Source of the DNA: Deltaproteobacteria bacterium
Lineage (GTDB): Bacteria; Desulfobacterota; Dissulfuribacteria; Dissulfuribacterales; UBA3076
Assembly (NCBI GenBank): GCA_030605675.1
Contig: JAUWHV010000008.1
Coordinates: 1 to 9,926, forward strand
Length of the DNA stretch: 9,926 nucleotides
Direction: 5' to 3'
Shown: positions 1 to 5,937 of the stretch, piece after piece
Layout: each line of letters starts with the position of its first letter
Position numbering within the stretch: the first letter of the stretch is position 1
The notes under the pieces: generated by a model
The model's database searches: none
What the model saw: only the letters and a program-made list of their open reading frames with translations
Told to the model about the DNA's origin: nothing
Program-made: the position numbers and the translations under genes

Positions 1-26
1 AGTTAAGGGGCATCCTTCATTCACCG

Positions 27-191
27 GTTTACACTTTTTTCGAAAAAGTGTATATTCAATCGAATTGAATGCCGATGTCGAAACTGGAAATTCGAAATTG
101 GGAAAAACACAAAGATGTAAATGTGTTACCTAATTTCAAATTTCTAGTTTCCAATTTCACTGCCAAAATATAAGATCAACAAAGTGTAAAC
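27..191. repeat. Nested inverted-repeat element (MITE-like or structured repeat)
   Basis: The ends are an 11-bp perfect inverted pair, GTTTACACTTT at 27-37 and AAAGTGTAAAC at 181-191. Inside lie three more palindromes. Arms 30-39 and 43-52 are a perfect 10-bp pair with a 3-nt loop. ATTCAAT at 54-60 pairs with ATTGAAT at 64-70. Arms 80-102 and 129-151 are 23 nt each and differ at three positions, two of which become G-U pairs in RNA; an inner pair AACACA 106-111 / TGTGTT 122-127 continues that stem. No open reading frame or transposase is present and no target-site duplication is obvious. It could be a non-autonomous mobile repeat, a dispersed intergenic repeat, or the structured end of an upstream transcript. 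The pairing is seen directly; the mobile interpretation is inference. Confidence 0.55.
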
Positions 192-288
192 TACTTTTGA
201 CTTGTCCTGAACATGGAATTCCCCATAGGTATCGTCGGGCGTTTTCAACACCTACTGCTAGCGGAGTTGGGGCTCTTCCTGTTTTTTA

Positions 289-317
289 TTGACACTAGAA
301 GAAATGTTTCGTATCGT
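289..317 (+). promoter_or_regulatory. Candidate sigma-70 promoter for the csp leader
   Basis: A perfect -35 TTGACA at 289-294 is followed by a 17-nt spacer and TATCGT at 312-317 (4 of 6 matches to TATAAT). Transcription would start near 324, giving the csp gene a leader of about 247 nt, in line with the long leaders known for cold-shock genes. No better promoter is visible closer to the gene. Confidence 0.5.
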
Positions 318-331
318 GTATTTTATGGATG

Positions 332-351
332 TATAGCTGGAATTAGCTATA
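332..351 (+). other. 5' leader hairpin of csp transcript
   Basis: TATAGCT at 332-338 pairs perfectly with AGCTATA at 345-351 around a 6-nt loop. It would sit within about 10 nt of the predicted transcript 5' end, a position where hairpins often protect mRNA from 5'-end decay. The role is inferred. Confidence 0.35.
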
Positions 352-391
352 TGTAGGTCTATAAGGCTATCAAGTGGCAGGTCTGTAAATG

Positions 392-420
392 AAGAGGCTA
401 CGAATAGTGCCTCTTTTTTT
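392..420 (+). terminator. Terminator-like hairpin inside the csp leader
   Basis: AAGAGGC at 392-398 pairs with GCCTCTT at 409-415, and the right arm runs straight into a T tract that ends at 420. This is the form of an intrinsic terminator. It lies downstream of the candidate promoter and upstream of the csp start. It could therefore act as an attenuator in the csp leader, or end a separate small RNA of about 95 nt, or terminate an older upstream unit. Confidence 0.5.
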
Positions 421-482
421 ATAGGTAAGCCCTTGAGGAAACATGACACTCTGTATGGATCAGAAATCACCTGCATGGCGGA

Positions 483-560
483 TCCTTTCCGTTTGGGCGT
501 TTCGAACCCATGGCAAGTGCAACACATGGGTCGAAAGAGCCCATAGTTTTTAGGAAAGGA
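483..560 (+). promoter_or_regulatory. Leader hairpin that pairs with the csp Shine-Dalgarno region
   Basis: Four stacked stems can be read. TCCTTTCC (483-490) pairs with GGAAAGGA (553-560), TGGGC (494-498) with GCCCA (539-543), TTTCGA (500-505) with TCGAAA (531-536), and CCCATG (507-512) with CATGGG (525-530), around a 12-nt loop. A506 is bulged and small internal loops separate the stems. The outermost stem covers much of the ribosome binding site, so closing it should limit translation of csp. A small competing hairpin, CGGA 479-482 with TCCG 488-491, would free the site. The pairing is seen directly; a switch or thermosensor role is inferred. I do not recognise it as a known riboswitch class. 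Confidence 0.55.
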
Positions 561-570
561 GGTAAAGATC

Positions 571-768
571 ATGGCGAAAGGAACTGTGAAATGGTTCAAC
601 GATCAAAAAGGCTTCGGTTTCATCTCTCAAGAGAATGGGCCTGATGTCTTCGTCCACTTCAGCGCCATTGAGGGCAGCGGATTCAAGTCCCTAGAAGAAG
701 GACAGACAGTGGAGTTTGATGTGGTTGAGGGCCCCAAGGGCCCCCAGGCGTCCAACGTGCGCTCCTAG
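571..768 (+). CDS. Cold-shock domain protein (CspA family)
   Basis: This is a 65-residue single-domain cold-shock protein that should bind single-stranded RNA or DNA in the cytoplasm and act as an RNA chaperone. The whole protein is one OB-fold cold-shock domain: the start reads MAKGTVKWFN, RNP1 is KGFGFI (residues 13-18) and RNP2 is VFVHF (about 26-30). Length and sequence are typical of the family. The ATG follows a strong Shine-Dalgarno, AAAGGAGG, with good spacing. That site lies in the foot of a leader hairpin (483-560), so translation may be controlled by leader folding. Near the 3' end two GGGCCC copies (729-734 and 738-743) could form a GC-rich hairpin within the coding region. An intrinsic terminator follows. 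Not every family member is cold-induced, so temperature response is not assured. The family call is firm; the exact paralogue (cspA, cspB and so on) cannot be assigned. Confidence 0.97.
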   Translation: MAKGTVKWFNDQKGFGFISQENGPDVFVHFSAIEGSGFKSLEEGQTVEFDVVEGPKGPQASNVRS

Positions 769-796
769 TGCCGGTTGGCCTCGGAAATCAGCGCTG

Positions 797-830
797 AAAA
801 GCGGGTTTGCTTTCGAGTGCCCGCTTTTTT
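797..830 (+). terminator. Rho-independent terminator of csp
   Basis: AAAAGCGGG (797-805) pairs with CCCGCTTTT (820-828) over 9 bp around a 14-nt loop, followed by a T-rich run that includes six Ts at 825-830 and more Ts after 832. It begins about 30 nt after the csp stop and should make csp a single-gene transcript. Confidence 0.88.
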
Positions 831-857
831 CGTTTTATTTTTCCAACCAATTTTATC

Positions 858-863
858 TATAAT
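858..863 (+). promoter_or_regulatory. Candidate -10 box for the RRM protein gene
   Basis: A perfect TATAAT lies 94 nt before the RRM gene start, just past the csp terminator. The matching -35 position (about 835-840, T-rich) is poor, so the promoter is either activated or only partly recognised here. A start near 870 would give a leader of about 87 nt. Confidence 0.35.
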
Positions 864-956
864 GGCCCTTAAGCCTGAGCAACTACTAAAACTAAAAGTT
901 TGTTTCATTCAAAACGACTATTAAAGAATAGCAGTGGCTCCTAGAGGAATGTATTA

Positions 957-1223
957 ATGAAACTTTATATTGGGAATTTGCCCTTTAATACCACAGAAGC
1001 AGAAGTTCGCGAAATGCTTGAGCAGTATGGGACTCTCGAGTCCTTCAATTGGATTACTGATCGCGATACAGGGAGACCGCGCGGTTTTTGCTTTGCCGAA
1101 ATGGATAATGCCGATGCCGATGCCGCTATAAAAGCTCTTAACGGCAAGGACCTCGGTGGACGCAATTTAAAGGTAAACGAGGCAAGGGCACGAAATGACC
1201 GCCGTAAGAAGCGCTCCTGGTAA
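957..1223 (+). CDS. Small RRM-domain RNA-binding protein
   Basis: This 88-residue protein is essentially one RNA recognition motif. RNP2 is LYIGNL at residues 3-8, and RNP1 is RGFCFAEM at 42-49, with the two aromatic residues that stack on RNA bases at Phe44 and Phe46. The C-terminal tail, about residues 78-88, is short and strongly basic and ends KKRSW; the glycine-rich tail seen in some bacterial Rbp proteins is absent. Family members bind single-stranded RNA and several bacterial ones are cold-responsive; the target here is unknown. The ATG has an AGAGGA Shine-Dalgarno at about 943-948. It lies next to a cold-shock protein gene but is separated from it by a terminator, so the two are probably separate transcripts. 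No intrinsic terminator is visible downstream. Confidence 0.93.
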   Translation: MKLYIGNLPFNTTEAEVREMLEQYGTLESFNWITDRDTGRPRGFCFAEMDNADADAAIKALNGKDLGGRNLKVNEARARNDRRKKRSW

Positions 1224-1339
1224 AAGAAAAAATTTGAAAAATATCCTATAGCAAAAACCAAAGAAGACTATAAAGGTATCTTACCCCAATATGTAGCCAG
1301 AAAATAGATCAAATCTCAAAGAGCTATCGTAATCAACCA

Positions 1340-1370
1340 CTTTCAGCTTTCGGCTTCAGGCTTTCAGCTC
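1340..1370. repeat. Degenerate heptanucleotide repeat (CTTTCAG type)
   Basis: Four consecutive 7-mers can be read: CTTTCAG (1340-1346), CTTTCGG, CTTCAGG and CTTTCAG (1361-1367), then CTC. They resemble, one base apart per unit, the CCTTCAG heptamers (minus-strand reading) found before hrcA at 5786-5815. The repeat sits in the 203-bp gap between the RRM and phosphoesterase genes, where nothing else stands out. Confidence 0.55.
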
Positions 1371-1426
1371 TTATGCAACGCCGCAGATTGGGTTTTTTCA
1401 GCGGAATCAGTTAATAGGAGGACCGA

Positions 1427-2077
1427 ATGCGCATTATAGCCTTTGGAGACATCCACATGGACTGTGCCGGCATTGAGAAAATCACTGGGCTTTCAAAGGC
1501 AGACCTGGTGATAATTACAGGGGATTTTACCAATTTTGGCGGGAAAGAAGACGCCTTAACCACACTGGATGTCATCAGGCGCATTAATCCCAAAATATAT
1601 GCAATCCCGGGTAATATGGATAAGGCATCAGTCGGAAACTATCTGGATGAGCTTGGCATCAATATCCATGGTAAAGGATTTGTCCTGGGGGACTTGGGAA
1701 TCTTCGGTGTAGGAGGATCTAATTTCACTCCCTTCAACACCCCAACCGAGTTCTCTGAAGAAGAACTTGGGGACATTGTTAACAAGGCATACCAATATGT
1801 GACCCAGGCACGGATCAAAGTCCTGATATCCCACACCCCTCCTTTCAACACTGCTGCCGATATGATTGGCGGTGGGGTCCACGTTGGCAGCACAGCCATC
1901 AGAAAATTCATTGAAGAAAAACAGCCTGACTTTTGCTTCACAGGCCACATACACGAATCCAGAGGGAAAGATCGGATAGGGCATACTCTGATACTCAATC
2001 CGGGGATGCTGAAAGATCCTGGCTGGATAGAGTTCAACAGCCAGGATGATGGGAGTTATATCGCTCGTCTTAATTGA
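1427..2077 (+). CDS. Calcineurin-like metallophosphoesterase (COG2129/Icc-like)
   Basis: This 216-residue cytoplasmic protein carries the ordered metal-binding motifs of calcineurin-type phosphoesterases: GDIH (Asp8, His10), GDFTNFGG (Asp33), GNMD (Asn63), SHTPP (His136) and GHIHES (His174, His176). It has no signal peptide or membrane segment. It should coordinate two divalent metals and hydrolyse a phosphoester bond, but the substrate cannot be told from the sequence. The histidine of the usual GNH[DE] motif is replaced by Met64; as I recall, relatives in this Icc-like group also lack it, so this is probably a subfamily trait rather than damage. The ATG has an ideal AGGAGG Shine-Dalgarno 5 nt upstream. 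The stop lies only 5 bp from the stop of the convergent dnaK gene, with no terminator between. Confidence 0.9.
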   Translation: MRIIAFGDIHMDCAGIEKITGLSKADLVIITGDFTNFGGKEDALTTLDVIRRINPKIYAIPGNMDKASVGNYLDELGINIHGKGFVLGDLGIFGVGGSNFTPFNTPTEFSEEELGDIVNKAYQYVTQARIKVLISHTPPFNTAADMIGGGVHVGSTAIRKFIEEKQPDFCFTGHIHESRGKDRIGHTLILNPGMLKDPGWIEFNSQDDGSYIARLN

Positions 2078-2082
2078 TTTTC

Positions 2083-4002
2083 TTACTTCACTTCCTCGAA
2101 GTCAGCGTCTACCACGTCGTCATCTCCTCCACCTTTGCCACCTTTTTCACCTTTGCCGGATGTATCTGCACCGCCTTCCCCGCCTGCCTGAGCGCCGGCA
2201 GCCTGCTGATACATCATTTCAGCCAGCTTGTGCGATGCCTGCATAAGCTCATCCTGGGCCTTTTTAATAGCCTCCAGGTCCGTGCCTTCCATGGCCTTTC
2301 TGAGATCTTTGATTTTATCGTTGATCTGGTCTTTGGTAGCAGAATCTACCTTGTCTCCAAGATCCTGCAGGCTCTTTTCCGTGCTGTAAATCAAGGTGTC
2401 GGCCTGATTCCGGACCTCCGCCGCCTCTCTTTGCTTCTTATCTTCCTCAGCGTGGAGTTCCGCATCCTTGGTCATTTTTTGAATCTCCTCCTCACTGAGA
2501 CCACTGGAGGCCTGGATCATGATGGACTGCTCCTTGCCGGTTGCCATGTCCTTTGCTGACACATTAAGGATGCCATTGGCATCTATATCAAAAGCGACCT
2601 CTATCTGAGGCACGCCACGGGAAGCCGGCGGGATTCCAACCAGCTCAAACCGTCCGATGGTCTTGTTGCCTGATGTCATCTCACGCTCGCCCTGAAGCAC
2701 ATGGATGGTTACGGCATTCTGGTTATCAGCGGCAGTTGTGAAAATCTGGCTCTTCCGGGTTGGAATAGTGGTATTTTTTTCAATCAGTTTAGTCATGACC
2801 TGACCAAGTGTCTCAATACCAAGGGACAGGGGAGTTACATCCAGGAGCAGTACGTCCTTGACTTCGCCTTTCAGGACCGCCCCCTGTATAGCCGCCCCTA
2901 TTGCCACGACTTCATCAGGATTGACACCTTTGTGAGGCTCTTTGCCAAATAATCCTGTGACCTTTTCTTGAACCTTTGGCATACGGGTCATGCCGCCAAC
3001 CAGTATAACTTCGTTTATGTCAGCAGGAGTGAGACCGGCGTCTTTGAGAGCTACCTGACACGGACCTTCAACGCGGTCGATCAGATCTGCCACCAGGGAC
3101 TCAAGCTTGGCCCTGGTGAGCTTAATGACCATATGCTTCGGACCACTGGCGTCAGCCGTAATGAATGGCAGGTTAATCTCAGTCTCCAGAGTGCTCGAAA
3201 GTTCACACTTTGCCTTTTCAGCCGCCTCTTTTAGACGCTGCAGGGCCATCCGGTCCTGCCTGAGATCCAGGCCATGCTCCTTCTTGAACTCATCTGCCAG
3301 CCAATCAACTATCCGAAGGTCAAAGTCCTCGCCTCCAAGAAACGTGTCTCCATTAGTGGACTTTACCTCGAAAACTCCCTCCCCGATCTCCAATATAGAG
3401 ATATCAAAAGTGCCTCCGCCCAAGTCAAATACGGCGATCTTCTCTTCTGACTTCTTATCCAGACCATAGGCCAGAGCTGCTGCTGTAGGCTCGTTGATTA
3501 TGCGCAGGACGTTTAATCCTGCAATACGGCCTGCATCTTTGGTGGCCTGGCGCTGGCTGTCGTTGAAATAGGCCGGCACGGTGATCACCGCATCGATTAC
3601 CTTCTCACCAAGGTAATCGTCAGCAGTCTGTTTCATCTTGCCGAGTACCATGGCTGAGATCTCAGCAGAGCTGTACTGCTTACCCCCTATTTCTACGCAC
3701 GCATCTCCACTTGAACCCTGGACAATCTTAAAAGGGTATATATCCTTGGACTTCTGGACTTCTGCATCACTAAATTTTCTACCAATAAGTCTCTTGACCG
3801 CAAAAACCGTGTTTTCTGCATTGGTAACTGCTTGCCTCTTGGCCAGCATTCCCACCAATCGTTCACCTTTATCTGTAAAGGCTACTACCGAAGGTGTAGT
3901 GCGCCCGCCCTCGGCATTATTTAGAACCTTGGGATCACCTCCCTCCATGATGGACACACAGGAGTTGGTGGTCCCCAAGTCTATGCCTATTACTTTACTC
4001 AT
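2083..4002 (-). CDS. dnaK: Molecular chaperone DnaK (Hsp70)
   Basis: This is a full-length 639-residue Hsp70. It is an ATP-driven cytoplasmic chaperone that binds exposed hydrophobic peptides and works with GrpE and a J-domain protein. The N-terminal ATPase domain (about 1-385) opens with IGIDLGTTNS (5-14) and contains the second phosphate loop FDLGGGTFDIS. The linker VLLLDVTPLSLG leads into the substrate-binding domain. The C terminus is a glycine- and lysine-rich stretch ending in the acidic DADFEEVK tail typical of bacterial DnaK. The ATG is preceded by AAGGAGGA at 8-nt spacing. It is the last gene of hrcA–grpE–dnaK, 73 bp after grpE. No dnaJ follows, as the next gene is convergent and 5 bp away. 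It is probably under HrcA control through the operator upstream of hrcA. Confidence 0.99.
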   Translation of the reverse strand: MSKVIGIDLGTTNSCVSIMEGGDPKVLNNAEGGRTTPSVVAFTDKGERLVGMLAKRQAVTNAENTVFAVKRLIGRKFSDAEVQKSKDIYPFKIVQGSSGDACVEIGGKQYSSAEISAMVLGKMKQTADDYLGEKVIDAVITVPAYFNDSQRQATKDAGRIAGLNVLRIINEPTAAALAYGLDKKSEEKIAVFDLGGGTFDISILEIGEGVFEVKSTNGDTFLGGEDFDLRIVDWLADEFKKEHGLDLRQDRMALQRLKEAAEKAKCELSSTLETEINLPFITADASGPKHMVIKLTRAKLESLVADLIDRVEGPCQVALKDAGLTPADINEVILVGGMTRMPKVQEKVTGLFGKEPHKGVNPDEVVAIGAAIQGAVLKGEVKDVLLLDVTPLSLGIETLGQVMTKLIEKNTTIPTRKSQIFTTAADNQNAVTIHVLQGEREMTSGNKTIGRFELVGIPPASRGVPQIEVAFDIDANGILNVSAKDMATGKEQSIMIQASSGLSEEEIQKMTKDAELHAEEDKKQREAAEVRNQADTLIYSTEKSLQDLGDKVDSATKDQINDKIKDLRKAMEGTDLEAIKKAQDELMQASHKLAEMMYQQAAGAQAGGEGGADTSGKGEKGGKGGGDDDVVDADFEEVK

Positions 4003-4075
4003 ATAGAAAATCCTCCTTGTAAAAAAGCTTCAATATAAAAAGTTAGATCGAGTTGTAGTTTTACTGCTCCTAAAA

Positions 4076-4645
4076 CTAAGCACTAGTTTCTTCTTGTCCA
4101 CTCCCCTCTGTTGCATTTTTTGATACTACTACAAGAGCAGGTCTCAAGATCCTTTCATGAAGCGAATAACCTTTTAAGAGCTCTTTTATCACTGTATTTT
4201 CTTCCACTCCCTTATGCTCTTGCACAGTAAGGGCCTCATGCAAATTCGGATCAAATTTCTGCCCTTCTGCAGTAAAGACCTTGAGACCGAAACGTTCCAG
4301 GGTTTTTAAGTAGCCGGACATGGTTAGATCAAACCCCTCTATCAACTTATCAAAATCCCTTAATTCCTTAGCTGAAGTCACGGCCCGTTCTAAGTTGTCA
4401 AGAAAGGGCAGCAGTTCTCTGGCAAAGGATTCTAAGGCATATTTCATATATTCCGACTTTTCCCGCTCTATCCTCTTCTTAAAATTTTCCAGATCGGCAG
4501 CCAGTCGCAGCACCTTTTCCTGACATTGCTTGAGTTCTGCCTCTCTGTCTGCCAGCTTCCGGGCCGGATCAATCTCATCACCGCCTGTGCTCTCGATCTC
4601 TTCCTCTCCTGTTGTCTGATTTTCTTCCATATCTTTGCTTTCCAT
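4076..4645 (-). CDS. grpE: Nucleotide exchange factor GrpE
   Basis: This 189-residue protein is the nucleotide exchange factor that opens the DnaK nucleotide cleft to release ADP. The first 30 or so residues are acidic and probably disordered. A long helical coiled-coil segment follows (about 30-90, with LADREAELKQCQEKVLRL and DLENFKKRIEREKSEYMKY). The beta-rich wing domain contains the conserved block LKGYSLHERILRPALVVVSK near the C terminus. The ATG at 4645 lies 3 nt after the hrcA stop, with AAGGA about 10 nt upstream. A second in-frame ATG five codons on (MEENQTT) is also possible. The close spacing implies co-transcription, and perhaps translational coupling, with hrcA. Confidence 0.98.
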   Translation of the reverse strand: MESKDMEENQTTGEEEIESTGGDEIDPARKLADREAELKQCQEKVLRLAADLENFKKRIEREKSEYMKYALESFARELLPFLDNLERAVTSAKELRDFDKLIEGFDLTMSGYLKTLERFGLKVFTAEGQKFDPNLHEALTVQEHKGVEENTVIKELLKGYSLHERILRPALVVVSKNATEGSGQEETSA

Positions 4646-4648
4646 GTT

Positions 4649-5683
4649 TCACGATTCCTTAAGCTTTTCGCCTAAAATCTGGGCGGTATATTCAACCAGG
4701 GACACTGCACGGGCATAGTTCATGCGAATCGGGCCAACAATACCCAGACTCCCCAGGGGACTGCCACTTCCAGCATAAGGAGCCAGTACCATGCCGCAGC
4801 CAGGCACCTCATTTCCAAGCCCTTCAGATCCGATATATATTTGCACTCCTCTTGAGTCCAAGCACCTGTCCAAAAGGGTCAAAAGAGCCTCCTTCTCTTC
4901 AAATGTCTGAAGAATTGCCCTGATACGGGAAACATTCGAAAACTCCGGTTTATCAAGGAGATTGAGTCTGCCTTCGATAAAGACCTCTCCCTGCTCAGCT
5001 GGCCCCTTCATCTGATCAAGGAGGTCTTCTAAAAGGACGTCAAAGACTCTCTTTTCTTCTTTTAGTTCCCCTATAATCACAGACCTGAGTTCTTCCATGC
5101 ACATGTGAGCAAGCTTGTTGCTAAGATACTGGGAAATTTGCTCCAGCTTCTCCTCCTGGATGTCATAATCGATCTGCACAAGTCGATTTTGCACCATACC
5201 GGTGTCAGATACACTGATGACCAGTATCAGGCCAGGCCGGATTCGCAGGAATTCAAGGTGTATCAAGCGGTCACAGGTAAGCCGGGGAGCACTTACTACT
5301 GCTGCATGCCCTGAAAAAGATGCCAGTAGTTGAACAGCACGCTTCAGGGTTGCTACCAAACCGGCAGACCTGAACATCAAACCCTTTTCTATGGCTACCT
5401 GGTCACCCCAAGACAAATCTTCTTTATCCAAAAGGAAGTCCACGTAATAACGCAGACCTGTCTCAGTTGGAAGGCGCCCTGCTGATGAATGGGGCTGGAA
5501 TAGCAGGCCAATATCCTCAAGGTCGGCCATGGCATTACGGATAGTAGCAGGACTCAATCCAAGCCCGGCCTTCTTGGCAACAGTCCTGGACCCTACCGGT
5601 TCTGCGTCATTTATATAAGCATGAATGACGGTCTTCAGTATCTCGCGGCTTCGTTCAGATAGATCGATGTGCTCGGTATCCAT
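4649..5683 (-). CDS. hrcA: Heat-inducible transcription repressor HrcA
   Basis: This 344-residue repressor of class I heat-shock genes binds the CIRCE inverted repeat and depends on GroEL for its active fold. The N-terminal winged helix (about 8-75) carries the family signature LSERSREILK, then EPVGSRTVAKK and LSPATIRNAMADLEDIGLL, with the recognition helix around 44-57, followed by HSSAGRLPTETGLRYYVD. The rest matches the GAF-like and dimerisation region, including GPIRMNYARAVSLVEY near the end. Length is normal. The ATG has only a weak Shine-Dalgarno. It is the first gene of hrcA–grpE–dnaK. A promoter and a degenerate CIRCE-like element lie just upstream, which suggests that it represses its own operon. 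Confidence 0.98.
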   Translation of the reverse strand: MDTEHIDLSERSREILKTVIHAYINDAEPVGSRTVAKKAGLGLSPATIRNAMADLEDIGLLFQPHSSAGRLPTETGLRYYVDFLLDKEDLSWGDQVAIEKGLMFRSAGLVATLKRAVQLLASFSGHAAVVSAPRLTCDRLIHLEFLRIRPGLILVISVSDTGMVQNRLVQIDYDIQEEKLEQISQYLSNKLAHMCMEELRSVIIGELKEEKRVFDVLLEDLLDQMKGPAEQGEVFIEGRLNLLDKPEFSNVSRIRAILQTFEEKEALLTLLDRCLDSRGVQIYIGSEGLGNEVPGCGMVLAPYAGSGSPLGSLGIVGPIRMNYARAVSLVEYTAQILGEKLKES

Positions 5684-5707
5684 AGGTGATTTTTCTCACA
5701 AGCCTTG

Positions 5708-5737
5708 TTAACACTTAATAATACCTTGGGGTGCTGA
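5708..5737 (-). promoter_or_regulatory. Degenerate CIRCE-like operator of hrcA operon
   Basis: On the + strand the halves read TTAACACTT (5708-5716) and GGGTGCTGA (5729-5737). Each matches 7 of 9 bases of the CIRCE halves TTAGCACTC and GAGTGCTAA. The spacer is 12 nt where canonical CIRCE has 9. The site covers the expected transcription start and early leader of hrcA, which is where CIRCE normally lies. Position supports the call; the wider spacer and the mismatches weaken it. Confidence 0.45.
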
Positions 5738-5740
5738 AAG

Positions 5741-5769
5741 ACACTAATTCTGACCAAAGGCTGTGTCAA
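5741..5769 (-). promoter_or_regulatory. Candidate sigma-70 promoter of hrcA–grpE–dnaK
   Basis: Read on the minus strand, TTGACA (5769-5764, perfect -35) is followed by a 17-nt spacer and TAGTGT (5746-5741, 3 of 6 matches to TATAAT). Transcription would begin near 5734, inside the CIRCE-like element, and about 50 nt before the hrcA ATG. Confidence 0.5.
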
Positions 5770-5785
5770 CCGGAGAAGTCCAAGA

Positions 5786-5815
5786 GGCTGAAGGCTGAAG
5801 GCTGAAGGCTGAAGG
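5786..5815. repeat. Perfect heptanucleotide tandem repeat GGCTGAA x4
   Basis: Units lie at 5786-5792, 5793-5799, 5800-5806 and 5807-5813, followed by a partial GG. All four units are identical. The array lies 17 bp upstream of the hrcA -35 box, in the hrcA–aat divergent gap. It resembles the degenerate array at 1340-1370. Confidence 0.9.
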
Positions 5816-5866
5816 ATTTCAAGCATTTGGCAACGATCGAACGTCCTAAGTTTCGTCCCTAAAAGT

Positions 5867-5937
5867 CTTCAGTCTAAACACCTAATTTTGTGTAATCACG
5901 CATGATTTGTCCCTATTAGCCTTCTACCTTCAGTCTA
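5867..5937. repeat. Short direct repeat CTTCAGTCTA in hrcA–aat gap
   Basis: CTTCAGTCTA occurs at 5867-5876 and 5928-5937, 61 bp apart, and both copies are followed by a similar ACCT-A pattern. It shares the CTTCAG core with the heptamer arrays. No gene is visible in 5684-6045. Besides the hrcA promoter, the operator and these repeats I see only weak, unconvincing promoter-like matches for aat. Confidence 0.5.

Noticed and set aside
246..287. Possible terminator: CAACACC (246-252) with GGAGTTG (263-269), then six Ts at 282-287
   Set aside because: The stem has a mismatch and the T tract lies 12 nt beyond it, too far for a good intrinsic terminator.
213..356. A 47-codon plus-strand reading frame starting ATG at 213 (MEFPIGIVGRF...)
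   Set aside because: It has no Shine-Dalgarno, runs through the candidate promoter at 289-317 and has no family resemblance; it is probably chance.
258..599. A 113-residue minus-strand reading frame across the csp leader and csp start
   Set aside because: It overlaps the leader hairpins and the csp start antisense, and shows no recognisable domain; its frame is open by chance.
1381..1408. CCGC...GCGG inverted repeat with an internal T run before the phosphoesterase gene
   Set aside because: The stem is only 4 bp and the T run is in the loop, so it is not a terminator.
2074..4006. Several plus-strand reading frames of 60-160 residues opposite dnaK
   Set aside because: They are antisense shadows of a highly conserved, GC-biased gene; none has domain features or a ribosome binding site.
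5635..5826. A 63-residue minus-strand frame running from the heptamer array into hrcA
   Set aside because: Its repeated LQPSAFSLQP-like sequence is only the heptamer array translated, and it overlaps the hrcA promoter and start.
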